Shown piece by piece: positions 10,580-21,700 of a DNA stretch of 64,000 nucleotides (within the stretch, counting starts at the first letter, position 1; the number at the start of each line of letters is the position of its first letter). Both the position numbers and the translations under genes were made by a program. The stretch is from an uncultured Saprospiraceae bacterium. GTDB lineage: Bacteria > Bacteroidota > Bacteroidia > Chitinophagales > Saprospiraceae. The notes under the pieces are model-generated. The model was not told where the DNA came from, did no database searches, and saw only the letters and a program-made list of their open reading frames with translations. The stretch covers positions 1-64,000 of the forward strand of contig CALLFA010000086.1 in assembly GCA_937997635.1 (NCBI GenBank), read 5' to 3'.

Positions 10580-11422
10580 TTAATAATCGCCTAATGTTTC
10601 TTCTAATTGTCCCAATGCTTTCTCAGCCAATTCGTCATTTGGAGCTTTGCCGTGCCATGCGTGCGTACCAGTCATAAAATCAACACCCATTCCCATTTCA
10701 GTTTTCATCAAAATACAGATTGGTTTGCCATTACCAGTTTTGTCTTTGGCTTCATTCAATACGTTGACGACTTCCTCCATATCGTTTCCATTCATATGCA
10801 TGACATCCCAGCCAAATGCGATCCATTTAGCTTCAAGATCCCCTAGTGACAAGACATCGTCATTGGCCCCATCAATCTGCTGCCCATTCCAGTCAACTGT
10901 GACCACGAGATTATCTACCTTATTATGTGGTGCATACAAAGCTGCTTCCCATATTTGACCTTCTTGCAATTCGCCATCACCAGTCAACACAAAAACAGTT
11001 TGGGTATCTCCTTTCAATTTTTTGCTTAGAGCTACTCCAATTGCAACTGAAATTCCCTGACCTAGCGACCCAGACGCCACTCTTACACCCGGCAAGCCTT
11101 CATGTGTCGCAGGGTGCCCTTGTAATCTGGAATCAAGCTTTCTAAATGTTGATAATTCCTTTACAGGAAAATAACCTGATCGTGCTAGTACACTATACCA
11201 TAATGGCGAGATGTGACCATTCGACAAAAAGAATACATCTTCATTGGCGCCATCCATATTAAAAGATTGCTGGTGATTCATAACAGCAAAATAGAGGGCG
11301 ACCATAAAATCTGTGCACCCCAATGATCCTCCTGGATGACCAGAACTTACAGCATGTACTTGTCTTATAATGTCTCTTCTGACTTGAGAAGCTATTCGTT
11401 TTAGTTCGGCGATATCAGCCAT
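10580..11422 (-). CDS. Transketolase N-terminal (TPP-binding) half
   Basis: GHPGGSLGCTDFMVALYF, GSLGQGISVAIGVAL, GDGELQEGQIWEA. Confidence 0.93.
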   Translation of the reverse strand: MADIAELKRIASQVRRDIIRQVHAVSSGHPGGSLGCTDFMVALYFAVMNHQQSFNMDGANEDVFFLSNGHISPLWYSVLARSGYFPVKELSTFRKLDSRLQGHPATHEGLPGVRVASGSLGQGISVAIGVALSKKLKGDTQTVFVLTGDGELQEGQIWEAALYAPHNKVDNLVVTVDWNGQQIDGANDDVLSLGDLEAKWIAFGWDVMHMNGNDMEEVVNVLNEAKDKTGNGKPICILMKTEMGMGVDFMTGTHAWHGKAPNDELAEKALGQLEETLGDY

Positions 11423-11522
11423 ATTTCGTTTTGGTTTAAATTGAATAGTTCAAAGATACATTTGGATTTCTAATAATGTAATATTAGAAGGATAACAATA
11501 TATTCTTTGGAAAAAGTATGTG

Positions 11523-11559
11523 AAATAAATAAGGCCCGATGGAGTTTTACCATCGAGCC
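11523..11559 (-). terminator. Intrinsic terminator downstream of HU gene
   Basis: Minus strand GGCTCGATGG-taaaact-CCATCGGGCC followed by TTATTTATTT. Confidence 0.85.
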
Positions 11560-11585
11560 CAATTGAACTTTTAGATTCAGTAATC

Positions 11586-11858
11586 TTAATTCACAGCGTC
11601 AGCAAGTCCTTTACCAGCTTTGAACTTTACTACTTTTTTCGCTTTGATTTTGATCTTCTCACCAGTAGCAGGATTCACTCCCATTCTGGCTGCTCTTTTC
11701 GTCACAGAAAATTTACCAAATCCTGGTAATGAAACATCATCACCTTTTTTCATACTTTTTTCGATAACAGCGAAGACTGCATTTACTGCGCCTGAAGCAT
11801 CCGTTTTTGTTAAGTCAGAAGCTGCTGCTACAGCATCGATTAATTCACCTTTATTCAT
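11586..11858 (-). CDS. HU-family DNA-binding protein
   Basis: MNKGELIDAVAAASDLTKTDA..., GFGKFSVTKRAARMGVNPATGEKIKI. Confidence 0.96.
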   Translation of the reverse strand: MNKGELIDAVAAASDLTKTDASGAVNAVFAVIEKSMKKGDDVSLPGFGKFSVTKRAARMGVNPATGEKIKIKAKKVVKFKAGKGLADAVN

Positions 11859-12056
11859 AATGTTTAACAGTTTGATTTTGAATACATTAAAATTATGCGC
11901 TAATGTATATTATAAAAATTTATAATACAAAGTTTTACACCCTAAAACCTAGCATTTATCGCATTTTTATGTCCAAACATGCTAATTTTGGACAATACTT
12001 GACAGTTTTTTATGAAATCTTGCTTTTTTCTAGCAGGAGTCGAACATTAAAGTAGA

Positions 12057-13082
12057 TTAAGACAAGTCCTTTTCTAGGCTATCTGCTATGAGGTTTAAAG
12101 ACAAAACCAGAAGGCAAATACAAATTCCTGGAAATACCGCCAACCACCAGGCACGATAGTTCAAACGGGCAGCACTCAACATATTGCCCCAGGTCATCAA
12201 ATCTGTATTATTGCCTATGCCTAGGAATGAAATTGATGCTTCCAGTATAACCGCCGAAGCAAAACTAAACGCAAATACGATCAATAAAGGCCTAATAGAA
12301 TTGGGTAGTATGTGGTACCATATGATTCTGAAATGGGAATAAGCAAGGCCTTTTGCTGCTTGTACATACTCAAGGTTCTTAATGTTCAATATTTCTGCTC
12401 TCAGCAATCTTGCTACCCTAGTCCAACTCAACACCCCAATAATGACTCCGATGACAACAAGTGAAGGTTGTCTAATCATTGACAAAATCGCCAATAGAAT
12501 AAACAAAGCCGGTACCGCTCGCCACACTTCTATCAACCTCGACACGAAAAAATCTGCAGGGAAATTGATTTGCCTAGTTCCTTTTGTTCGTAAACGCTGA
12601 TTATAGTTCGTAAGCCCAAATAGAGATAATAGAAAGCAAAAAACGAATAACACGACCTTGAACAAAAATGAAAATTGAATATGATTCACATAAAAACTAA
12701 GCAACAGCACAAATAAAGTCCAGATAATCAATGGGACTATACCAACCTTCAATTGCTTATCACCAAAATAACCAGAAAATACGCCAAGTACGATTCCTAT
12801 ACAAGCTGAGACAAAAACAGCGATAAATCCAATGACCAATGCCCATCTTGTGCCCTCAATAATACCAGAGAACACATCGCGCCCAATTTGGTCAGTCCCA
12901 AAAGAATAGTAATTATTTGTCCCTTGACCCGGAGGATGAAAAGGCTCCAAATTAGCAGCAGAGAGGTTTAATTGGGGAATGAGCGTTGGACCTATAAGTC
13001 CTACCAAAAAAAAAACTAATAAAATCAAGATGCCAATCCGACCTCCTAATGAAGCATTTATATGTGAAAAAATAGCCTTCAT
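12057..13082 (-). CDS. ABC transporter permease, dipeptide/oligopeptide OppC-like
   Basis: FGTDQIGRDVFSGIIEGTRWAL; RAEILNIKNLEYVQAAKGLAYSHFRIIWYHILPNS permease EAA loop; extra internal hydrophobic segment. Confidence 0.88.
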   Translation of the reverse strand: MKAIFSHINASLGGRIGILILLVFFLVGLIGPTLIPQLNLSAANLEPFHPPGQGTNNYYSFGTDQIGRDVFSGIIEGTRWALVIGFIAVFVSACIGIVLGVFSGYFGDKQLKVGIVPLIIWTLFVLLLSFYVNHIQFSFLFKVVLFVFCFLLSLFGLTNYNQRLRTKGTRQINFPADFFVSRLIEVWRAVPALFILLAILSMIRQPSLVVIGVIIGVLSWTRVARLLRAEILNIKNLEYVQAAKGLAYSHFRIIWYHILPNSIRPLLIVFAFSFASAVILEASISFLGIGNNTDLMTWGNMLSAARLNYRAWWLAVFPGICICLLVLSLNLIADSLEKDLS

Positions 13083-14464
13083 TATGTAAAAGAAATTCTC
13101 GGATTGATTAAAGAATAAATGATATCGCCAATAAAATAAAAGATTGTCGTTACTGCAGACACTAGAATGATAATGGCGGCAATTACATTCCAGTCATTAT
13201 TCAATATAGAATCGTACATCAGCCTTCCCATCCCTGGTATATTAAATAAGACTTCTACAATGAGCGACCCGCCGAGCGAGGCCGGAATTGCGCCTATCAT
13301 AATCGTGATAAATGGTAAAAGTGAATTTGGTAAACTGTGCTTCCACAACACTTGAAATGGTGACAAGCCTTTGGCAAGACCTGTAAGAAAATAGTCCTTA
13401 GCTTTCTCTTCCACAATAGCAGCCTTCACCTGTCTACCCAAATAGGCTAGGCTGTGGATCGAAATACAAAAAACAGGTAGTACAAGTAATTTTGCGTGTT
13501 TTGCCATTCCAGCCAAGACACCCTCTTCTCCAGAATAAAATAAGCCTACGGAGGGGAATATATTTGTCCAACGACCAAAATCATCTGTCGTAAAAAAAAC
13601 AATCAACATTGTAGCCAACCAAAACAGCGGTATTGAATAAATACCAAATAAAAATCCAAAAATGATTTTATCAAAGGTACTGCCTTCATAATGACTCGTG
13701 AATAAGCCCAATAAGATTGACAACACCGAGGCAACGATTATACTCAATATTGACAAGCAAAAAGACCACACCAACGCTGTCGAAATTTTAGCCCATACAG
13801 GTTTGCCGTCAACCATAGCAAAGCCGAAATTACCACTCAATATTTTTGACATCCATACATGAAATTGATTTTGACTTCCGTGCCATCTAAAACTCGGATA
13901 AAACCACTTCTGCTTTTTAGCATCTAGTTGTTCTACCCTTTCCTGTAATAATTGAAATTCGCTTTGTTGTTTTGGAGACATTGTCAAAATGTCATTGTCT
14001 AAGGAAGTAAACATAGCTTCAAGATTGATATTGTCAACATCTTGGTTGAGTATTAATAACCCTTGCTCTATCGAAGTTGGCAATTGGGAATGCCTTTGCA
14101 TTGCTTGTAAAGCCATTAAATAATTTCCAACACACTCCCAGTTTTTATATGTATGCAGGAGTTTTTTTGCGAATGATTTTTGTCGTGGTATTATTAGCGC
14201 ATGTAAGGTATCTGGATAATATGATGGCACCACCGAGCAATAAAATTGAGGCAGATGTCTTCCTTGTTTGCGTGCTTCTTCTTTGTAAGCCGCATTGTAT
14301 GCATCGGCAGCAATGCGATCGTTATCGACCATGCCCTGCAATTGCAAAACACTTTTCACAGGATCAGCTCCTGAAACATTAAATAGAAAAAAACTAACGA
14401 CAATGACGATGAGCACTGTAGGAATGATCATCAATAAACGGCTAAAGATGTAGCCTACTTTCAT
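13082..14464 (-). CDS. ABC transporter permease, OppB-like, with large N-terminal insertion
   Basis: EAA loop KDYFLTGLAKGLSPFQVLWKHSLPNSLLPF; about 170-aa hydrophilic segment after TM1. Confidence 0.87.
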   Translation of the reverse strand: MKVGYIFSRLLMIIPTVLIVIVVSFFLFNVSGADPVKSVLQLQGMVDNDRIAADAYNAAYKEEARKQGRHLPQFYCSVVPSYYPDTLHALIIPRQKSFAKKLLHTYKNWECVGNYLMALQAMQRHSQLPTSIEQGLLILNQDVDNINLEAMFTSLDNDILTMSPKQQSEFQLLQERVEQLDAKKQKWFYPSFRWHGSQNQFHVWMSKILSGNFGFAMVDGKPVWAKISTALVWSFCLSILSIIVASVLSILLGLFTSHYEGSTFDKIIFGFLFGIYSIPLFWLATMLIVFFTTDDFGRWTNIFPSVGLFYSGEEGVLAGMAKHAKLLVLPVFCISIHSLAYLGRQVKAAIVEEKAKDYFLTGLAKGLSPFQVLWKHSLPNSLLPFITIMIGAIPASLGGSLIVEVLFNIPGMGRLMYDSILNNDWNVIAAIIILVSAVTTIFYFIGDIIYSLINPRISFT

Positions 14465-16188
14465 TATTCAACTGTTGCTTCATATAAAAAATATCCTGGT
14501 CTTTGGACACTTGTCAAAACGGAGATTTTTTTATTTGTTGCTATTTTAGCCACTGGTGAATATAGGAAAATGACTGGTTGATCTTCAAACATTATTTCTT
14601 GCAGTTCGAAATACAAATCGTCTCGCTTTTCCTCATCGGTCTCCTCTTTCAATTCTTCAATAATGTCATCAGCTTCTGGGTTTGCGTACAGCATATAATT
14701 GCTCCCTCCAGGCTTTGCATTATCTGAATGCCAAGACGTATATGGATCATATTCTCCTAAATGAGTTCTTTTTCTCATTGGATAAAGATCAAAATCTCCG
14801 GTAGCAATGTGTTCTGTTCGAATCGCCCTATTTGCTTTTTGAATGGTATTTATTTCAAGACCAATGTCCTTTCCGTTTTCTGTCAAGATTAAGGCCAAGC
14901 GTTGGCCCAAGGCTCCTGAAGACACATACATGTCTAGTGATAATTCTGTTAATTGTCCAAGTATTTTTTTATCAAGTACACCATTATTGTTGGTGTCACT
15001 CCAACCAGCATTTTCTAATAATTCTAGGGCTTTTTCTTTATTGTATGAAATCGGCTTTATCGTTGTATTATATTCCTCTCGATATGGCAGTACTGGGCCA
15101 ATCGTTCTTTCGCCTTCACCAAATTCTACTTGGTCAATAAAATCTTCAACATCAATCAAATGACTTAACGCTTTTCTCACATTCTTATCTGCCAGTTCCG
15201 GCGATCTATTATTCATACAAATAAAATAGAAGGCAGGGGTTTGAGGAGTTGCGAAATTTAGAGAAGTTTCTTCCGATTTAATTTGTTTGAAATTTTCACC
15301 ATTTGTAAATGTCATCACATCAATCGCGCCTGCTTTAAGCTGGGTCATTGCTGTGACCTCATCTGGAATAATATTAAATATTATTGTTTTCGGCTTCGCT
15401 TGTAATAAAGGTCTGTCAGGATATTTGTTTCCCCACCAATTTTCTTTTCGCTCTAATCGCACAAATTGATCTGTGCGATGATCTGCTATGACATACGGGC
15501 CATTGCCTACAGATACATCAGCATGAAATCTAGCATCATTAAATGTTTTTGCAAATGCAGTAAACGCCTCTTCACTAGATATTTCTTCTAATTCACCATT
15601 CACAAAATTTTTAAAGGGAATATCAGACAAGGCTCCTGCGGGATCATAAATGTGCGCAGGAAATACTTCTATACCTGTTGCAATTTCGAGGGCATTAACG
15701 CCTGGTTTTTTAAAATAGACACGAACTTTTTTATTATTTTGATCATCTACTTCTACATCAGAAACCGTGTTAAGATATGCTTTCCAACTCGGTGTATTAA
15801 CATCAGGATGTAATGCAGATTTTAAAGTAAACAAGTAGTCGTCACCATCCATAGGACTACCATCTGGCCATATGGCATCAGGTAGAAATTCCATTTCATA
15901 ATATATACCACCTGCAAACGGTCCTGAAGTTATCTCCAATGCTTCTGGGACTTCTTTTATAATGTTCGGCTCTAGCTGTAAAGTCTTTGGACTATAGCCT
16001 GCAAGGTGCACATGCACATATGAATAAACATCTCTGCTTACCACATATTTGGAAAACATTGGAAACAAGACACCAGGGTCTCGATCAATTCGAACATGAA
16101 TCACCCCATCAGATTTATTGTTTGTGGATTCATCAGAACAGCAAACGACCATGACACATATAAACAATATTCCAATTACTTTCCTCAT
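14464..16188 (-). CDS. ABC transporter substrate-binding lipoprotein (family 5, peptide-binding)
   Basis: Lipobox VVCCSDE; WPDGSPMDGDDYLFTLKSALHP, ADIVMTF-like SBP_bac_5 layout. Confidence 0.88.
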   Translation of the reverse strand: MRKVIGILFICVMVVCCSDESTNNKSDGVIHVRIDRDPGVLFPMFSKYVVSRDVYSYVHVHLAGYSPKTLQLEPNIIKEVPEALEITSGPFAGGIYYEMEFLPDAIWPDGSPMDGDDYLFTLKSALHPDVNTPSWKAYLNTVSDVEVDDQNNKKVRVYFKKPGVNALEIATGIEVFPAHIYDPAGALSDIPFKNFVNGELEEISSEEAFTAFAKTFNDARFHADVSVGNGPYVIADHRTDQFVRLERKENWWGNKYPDRPLLQAKPKTIIFNIIPDEVTAMTQLKAGAIDVMTFTNGENFKQIKSEETSLNFATPQTPAFYFICMNNRSPELADKNVRKALSHLIDVEDFIDQVEFGEGERTIGPVLPYREEYNTTIKPISYNKEKALELLENAGWSDTNNNGVLDKKILGQLTELSLDMYVSSGALGQRLALILTENGKDIGLEINTIQKANRAIRTEHIATGDFDLYPMRKRTHLGEYDPYTSWHSDNAKPGGSNYMLYANPEADDIIEELKEETDEEKRDDLYFELQEIMFEDQPVIFLYSPVAKIATNKKISVLTSVQRPGYFLYEATVE

Positions 16189-16300
16189 ACTTTAAATATA
16201 CGAATTAGCTCCATCCTTTAAACCAAGACACGAAATCATTGGTCAGATTTATTTCTGAATATCTGAATAAACATTCAATGTCTGCTTCTGTTACCACTCT

Positions 16301-17233
16301 ATGAAATCAAAACAAAACCGTGTCCTCTTGGCAGGAGGCACTGGATTGGTGGGCTCACGATTAACAAAACTCTTGCTTGAAAAGGGCTATCAAGTCCATA
16401 TTTTATCTAGAAGATCATTAAACTCAAAGGAGGCAAACATCACATACCACCGCTGGGATTTGAGTGATATGCAGATAGATGCTGCTGCTTTGGATGTAGA
16501 TTTCATTGTAAACTTAGCTGGAGCTGGAATTGCAGATAAGAGATGGACAAGTGCTCGTAAAAAAGAAATCTTGGAGAGTCGAACCAAAAGTGCAGCACTC
16601 ATACATCAAGGCATACAGAAAAACAAACAAAACCCAACTCATTATATCGGCGCTTCAGCTATCGGTATATATGGCAATTCGACAGCACCAAAACTTTCAG
16701 AAGATCAGATTTCGACAGAAGATGATTTTATGGCTGACGTCTGTAGACAATGGGAACAAGCACATGAAAGACTCAAAAGTGATGTGACCAATTTCTCCAT
16801 ACTCAGAATAGGCATTGTACTTAGTACAAAAGGAGGTGCCCTCAAAGAAATACTAAAGCCACTTGAAATGGGTAGAATTGGCGCGTATTTTGGGGATGGT
16901 CAAATGATCTACAGCTGGCTTCATATTGATGACCTCTGCGATATGATTATTGACCTAATGGAAGGCAACATTGTCGCAGATACCTATAATGCAGTAGCTC
17001 CGAATCCTGTCACCAATAAACACTTGGTTGAGCAAATAGAAGAAGCTTCAAATAAAAAGGCACTGACTTTGCCAGCGCCTTCGTTTATCATGAAGCTTGT
17101 TTTAGGTGAAATGTCCAATACAATTCTCAACAGCACATCCGTTTCTTCTGAAAAGATAGAAAAAGCAGGTTTTGAGTTTGGACATCCAATTCTTTTGGAC
17201 GCATTGAGGCATTTACTACAACACCGTATCTGA
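16301..17233 (+). CDS. TIGR01777-type NAD-dependent epimerase/dehydratase
   Basis: LLAGGTGLVGSRLTKLLLEKGYQVHILSR, INLAGAGIADKRWT, IGASAIGIYG. Confidence 0.92.
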   Translation: MKSKQNRVLLAGGTGLVGSRLTKLLLEKGYQVHILSRRSLNSKEANITYHRWDLSDMQIDAAALDVDFIVNLAGAGIADKRWTSARKKEILESRTKSAALIHQGIQKNKQNPTHYIGASAIGIYGNSTAPKLSEDQISTEDDFMADVCRQWEQAHERLKSDVTNFSILRIGIVLSTKGGALKEILKPLEMGRIGAYFGDGQMIYSWLHIDDLCDMIIDLMEGNIVADTYNAVAPNPVTNKHLVEQIEEASNKKALTLPAPSFIMKLVLGEMSNTILNSTSVSSEKIEKAGFEFGHPILLDALRHLLQHRI

Positions 17234-17283
17234 TCAATGACCTTAATGGAATCTGATCATATACCAACCAGCCAAATGGTCGA

Positions 17284-17706
17284 TTAATGATCGAATACTT
17301 CGATTTCTTTATTCTTTAGAACAAGATCTGTGAATTTACCTTTAAATCTTGTCGCTCTAACCATGTGATTATCAATCCAATGGTAGTTACCGCCACGAGG
17401 TTTACCCATCAAAAGCCCATGGTATTTGAATCCATGTTGCTTTAACCACGTTTCTGTGATTTTGCGATGTTCTTCCGTACGAGAAGTAAAAAAGGTAATG
17501 ATGTGATTGTCATCGTACCACTGATTCAATATCTCCAAAGCATCTGGATAATGTTCAGCTGTCACCATACGTTCAGGTTCTTCATTAGGAACGTCATCAC
17601 ATATTGTACCATCTATATCGATGAGATAATTTTTCACATTTGGGTCCAATACAGGACTTAATGCTTCTCCTTTTTCGTTTGTTACGTTTTTTAGCGAATG
17701 ATCCAT
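17284..17706 (-). CDS. HAD-like phosphatase-fold protein
   Basis: YLIDIDGTICDD (DxDGT) and ITFFTSRTEEHRKITETWLKQHGFKYHGLLMGKPRGG. Confidence 0.7.
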   Translation of the reverse strand: MDHSLKNVTNEKGEALSPVLDPNVKNYLIDIDGTICDDVPNEEPERMVTAEHYPDALEILNQWYDDNHIITFFTSRTEEHRKITETWLKQHGFKYHGLLMGKPRGGNYHWIDNHMVRATRFKGKFTDLVLKNKEIEVFDH

Positions 17707-17707
17707 A

Positions 17708-18523
17708 TTAATTAAATTTTATGTAGTCTTCCGGGTTTACCGGATTACCATTATACCATAATTCAAAGTGCAAGTGTGGTCCATCTGACAGTGTACCACT
17801 ATTTCCTATTATTGCTATCGCCTCTCCAGCTTTGACAAAATCACCTGCTTTTTTGAGGTTCTTTTGATTGTGCTTATAAAAGCTAATAAACATGTCTTTA
17901 TGCTGCACACCTATTGTATGCCCTGTTTCAAGATTCCAACCTGATGAGATTACATGACCTTCTGTGACAGCTTTAACTGGTGAATCTTTTGGTGCCAAAA
18001 TGTCAACGCCAAAATGATTGATTTTAGGGTCAAATTGTAAACTGATTAATCCTCGAATAGGTGCAGAAATTTGCATGCTTGTTGAAGATTTCTTGCTTTT
18101 GCTTGGAATTAACTTTTGCTGTGAAGCATCATCTACAGTTAGCGTTTTGACATCGCCTTCGAGTGCAAGTGTAGTTCCGTCAGCTGTCAATAGCTGTCTA
18201 AATGCAGACAAATAAACCTCTTGAGCTGCTATAGAATCCTGAATAGACTCCAAATCCTTAGTCAATTGAATAAACTTAGGATTTGATTCAAAGTCAGCAT
18301 AGCCCGGGATCAACTTTTTGACCGGTGTAAATACAATACATGCGACAATAAGAAGCCCCAAAGCTACAACAAAAGAACTAATCAAGGCATATATATTTCT
18401 TAACGTAAGTTTATAGCTAGATACTTCTTCAAATGTTTCATCATTTAAAATCACCATTCGATAGGTATTTTGGTCTGAAATCCCTGATTTTTTGCTACTA
18501 TTTGATGAAGATGGCAATGTCAA
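17708..18523 (-). CDS. M23 family metallopeptidase, membrane anchored
   Basis: HFGVDILAPKDSPVKAVTEGHVISSGWN ... GPHLHFELWYNGNPVNPEDYI. Confidence 0.92.
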   Translation of the reverse strand: MTLPSSSNSSKKSGISDQNTYRMVILNDETFEEVSSYKLTLRNIYALISSFVVALGLLIVACIVFTPVKKLIPGYADFESNPKFIQLTKDLESIQDSIAAQEVYLSAFRQLLTADGTTLALEGDVKTLTVDDASQQKLIPSKSKKSSTSMQISAPIRGLISLQFDPKINHFGVDILAPKDSPVKAVTEGHVISSGWNLETGHTIGVQHKDMFISFYKHNQKNLKKAGDFVKAGEAIAIIGNSGTLSDGPHLHFELWYNGNPVNPEDYIKFN

Positions 18524-18703
18524 ATGCGTTATATTTTTATAATAATTTCTGCGTATTTGTGTTAAAGTACTGTAATTCAGATTCTCATGACGCGAATTCG
18601 CAAAAATAAGGCAAATCCTGACACAATTATTGCAGTAAAGTGGTTTAAATCAGTCGAGAATCAACTAAACCGTTATCAGATTCAATTTTGACAATCGCAG
18701 CAA

Positions 18704-21700
18704 ATGTTAAAAAACATCTTATTATTTATAGTTAGTCTGTCCATAATTATTGGCGTGTCTTCTTGCAAAACAACGAAAAAAGAAGGGGAGATAGGCTGGG
18801 TAGGCAAACAATACCACGATTTGACAGCAAGATTCAATGGGTATTATAATGCAGATGTCATCTATGACGAGACTTTAGTCATTTTAGAAAATCAATATCA
18901 GGACAACTACAACCAACTGTTGCCAGTATATCCTGAAATCAGCATTGAAAATCCAGAATCTCAGGCTCAAGAACTAGATCGTGCGATAGAGAAAGTAGCT
19001 GTTGTCAGTAACTTACATCCAGGCTCTAAATGGGTAGATGATTGTTATGTCATGATGGGGAAAGTGCAATATCTCAAACAAGATTATGAGTCTGCCGAAG
19101 AGACCTTAAAGTATTTTTCTGAAAATTTCAATCCAGCTGATCCAAATTCGCGCGCCTTCAATGCAACGAAAAAGGAAGACCCTAATGAAGTGAGAAGAAA
19201 TGAACAAAAGGAAAAAAAGAAGATTCGAGAGATTGAAAGAAAAAAAGAGGAGGAACAACGAAAAGAAGACAACAAACTGAAAGAGAAACTAAAAGAAGCG
19301 CAAGATAAAGTCAAAGAGAAAGTCAGAAAAGTAAAAGACGACAAGCATAAATTCACTGAAGACAGAAAAAAAGATTTTGCTGATTTGCGTAAAAAACAAC
19401 GAGAGCTACGGGATAAAGCAAAATCTGTCTATGATAAAGAGTTGAAAAAATTAAAAGACGACATCAAGAAAAGAAAAGAAAATCTGACCGCAGCACAGCG
19501 AAAAGAAAGAGAAAATGAGCGAGATAGAAAATTAAAAGAAAGAGAAAATGCTGCTAAGAATAATGACAGATCTGCCAAAAGGAAAAAATCAGAGATAGAG
19601 GCTGAGAAACAGGCAAAAGAATTAGAGAGACAGAAAAGTGCCGCTCTACTCAGTAAAACTGAACAGCTGGAAAAAGAACTTGAGCAAAAACAAGCAGAAT
19701 TAGAAGCTTTCCAGGCAAAAAGAGCTGAAGAGAAAGAAGCACAACTCGCTGCCAACACTAAAGCAGTTGAAGACTTCCAAGCGGAAACAGATCGATTGGA
19801 AGAAGAGTATGATTCTAAAGAGGAGGACATAGTTCAGCAAGAAGAAAACAGACAGAATGCAGAAGAAGAAAAAGAAGCTGAAGCTATTGTCAATCCATTC
19901 GACGAGCAACTGGCAGGTGAAGATGAGCAAGAAGAAAAGGAAGACAACATCAAAACAAGAGACAACATTGGCAAAGCAGGATTTATGAAACATAGACCCG
20001 CATATGCTGAAGGACAATATTGGTTAGCCATGACCTATATAGAGCGGCAGAATTATTTTGTGGCTGATTATATTTTAAAATCATTGGCAGAGAACTCCTC
20101 TATATCAAAAGACGTCGCAAAGAAATTACCCGCAGCAAGAGCACATTTATATCTAAAACAAGAAAGAGAGGATCTGGCCCCTTCTATGTTGCAAGAAGCA
20201 ATGGAAATCGCTGATAAAAAGCAAGACAGAGCCAGATACGCATTTATACTCGCTCAATTAATGGAAAAACGAGGTCAATATGCAGAAGCGAGCGAAGCTT
20301 TTGAGAGTGCCAGAAAAATGAGTCCTGCATACGATATGAAGTTTAATGCGCAACTAGCCAATCTGAGAACAGAGTGGTTAGCTGGACTTTCATCAATGGA
20401 CGAGTCTCAAAAGAAGTTGAATAAGCTAACTCGTGATGTAAAGAATTATGACTTTCTAGATCAAATATATGTGACAAAAGCTGAGATGTTCATGGCTGCT
20501 GGAAATCAAGAAGAAGCTTTATTGGCATTCAAAGAAGCCACGCGATATGGTTCAGACTCTCCTCAACGGAAAGCAGAATCATTCTATCGATTAGCATCTC
20601 TATTTTATGGCACAGATGATTATGTGAATGCAAAACTATACTACGATAGTACGCTGCAAGTCATGCCAGAAAAAGATGACAGATATCTTGATGTCAAAAG
20701 ACTCAATGAGAATTTAACCGCTGTTGCTGAAAGTGCCATGTTAGTAGCAAAACAAGATTCATTACTTGCTTTATCTAATTTATCAGAAGAGGAGCTAGAA
20801 AAATGGGCACTGGAGAAATATGAAAGAGAAAATAAAAATGAAGATACTGAAGCAGCTCCACTGATAGCAAGACCAAATACCAGACGTCCGTCTTTCGGAA
20901 ATCAAGCAAATTCAAGTTTCTTTGCTTACAATTCTCTAGTGCTCGAAAAAGGTAAATTTGATTTTAATCGTAAATGGGGAGACCGCCCATTGCAAGATAA
21001 CTGGAGAAGATCAAGCGAAATCTCAGAGACGCTATTGGTGGATGATCCGGAGATAGAAGTGCCGGATGAAAATGAAATTGCTGAACAAGAAGCCATTGCC
21101 CAAATTTTAAGAGAAGTACCAGTAGGAGCAGCTCAACGAAAAACAGCTGAAATAAAACTTCAAGCTGCAATGTATGATCTTGGTACGAGTCTCCGGAACA
21201 ATTTAGATAATTACGAAAAATCAAATAACGTTTTAACCGAATACGTCAAGCGCTTTCCAACTTCAGACAAGCTAATCAATGTTTATTATTACTTGTATCT
21301 GAACCACACTGACTTAGGTCAAACATCAGAAGCTAATGTCTATCTACAATTGATCAAGTCAGGTTTCCCAGATTCTGACTTCGCAAAAACTTTAGAAAAT
21401 CCTGCTTATGTCGAACAATTGGAGACTGAACAAAAAAAACTGGATGATTACTATGAAGAAACCTACAGAAAATTCGATGCTGGTCAATATGAATCAGCGT
21501 TCGAAATGGCATCACAGGCTCCAGAAATATTTGGTGAAGAAAATGAGTATGCAGCTAAGTTAGGTCTTGTAGCCGTAATGAGCCAAGGAGCTATTGATGG
21601 CAAAGAGTTTTACATTACAGAACTAAAGAAATTCATTCAAACATATCCGAATACGCCTGAGACGACTAGAGCTAGTGAGATATTGAGGTTTTTAAGAGGC

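Noticed and set aside
9601-11422. Split transketolase as a broken gene
   Set aside because: Separate N and C halves with own starts are a normal arrangement in many bacteria and archaea.
19084-20031. Several minus-strand ORFs rich in Ser/Phe/Cys
   Set aside because: They mirror the Glu/Lys-rich codons of the sense SprE/PorW-like gene; composition artefact.
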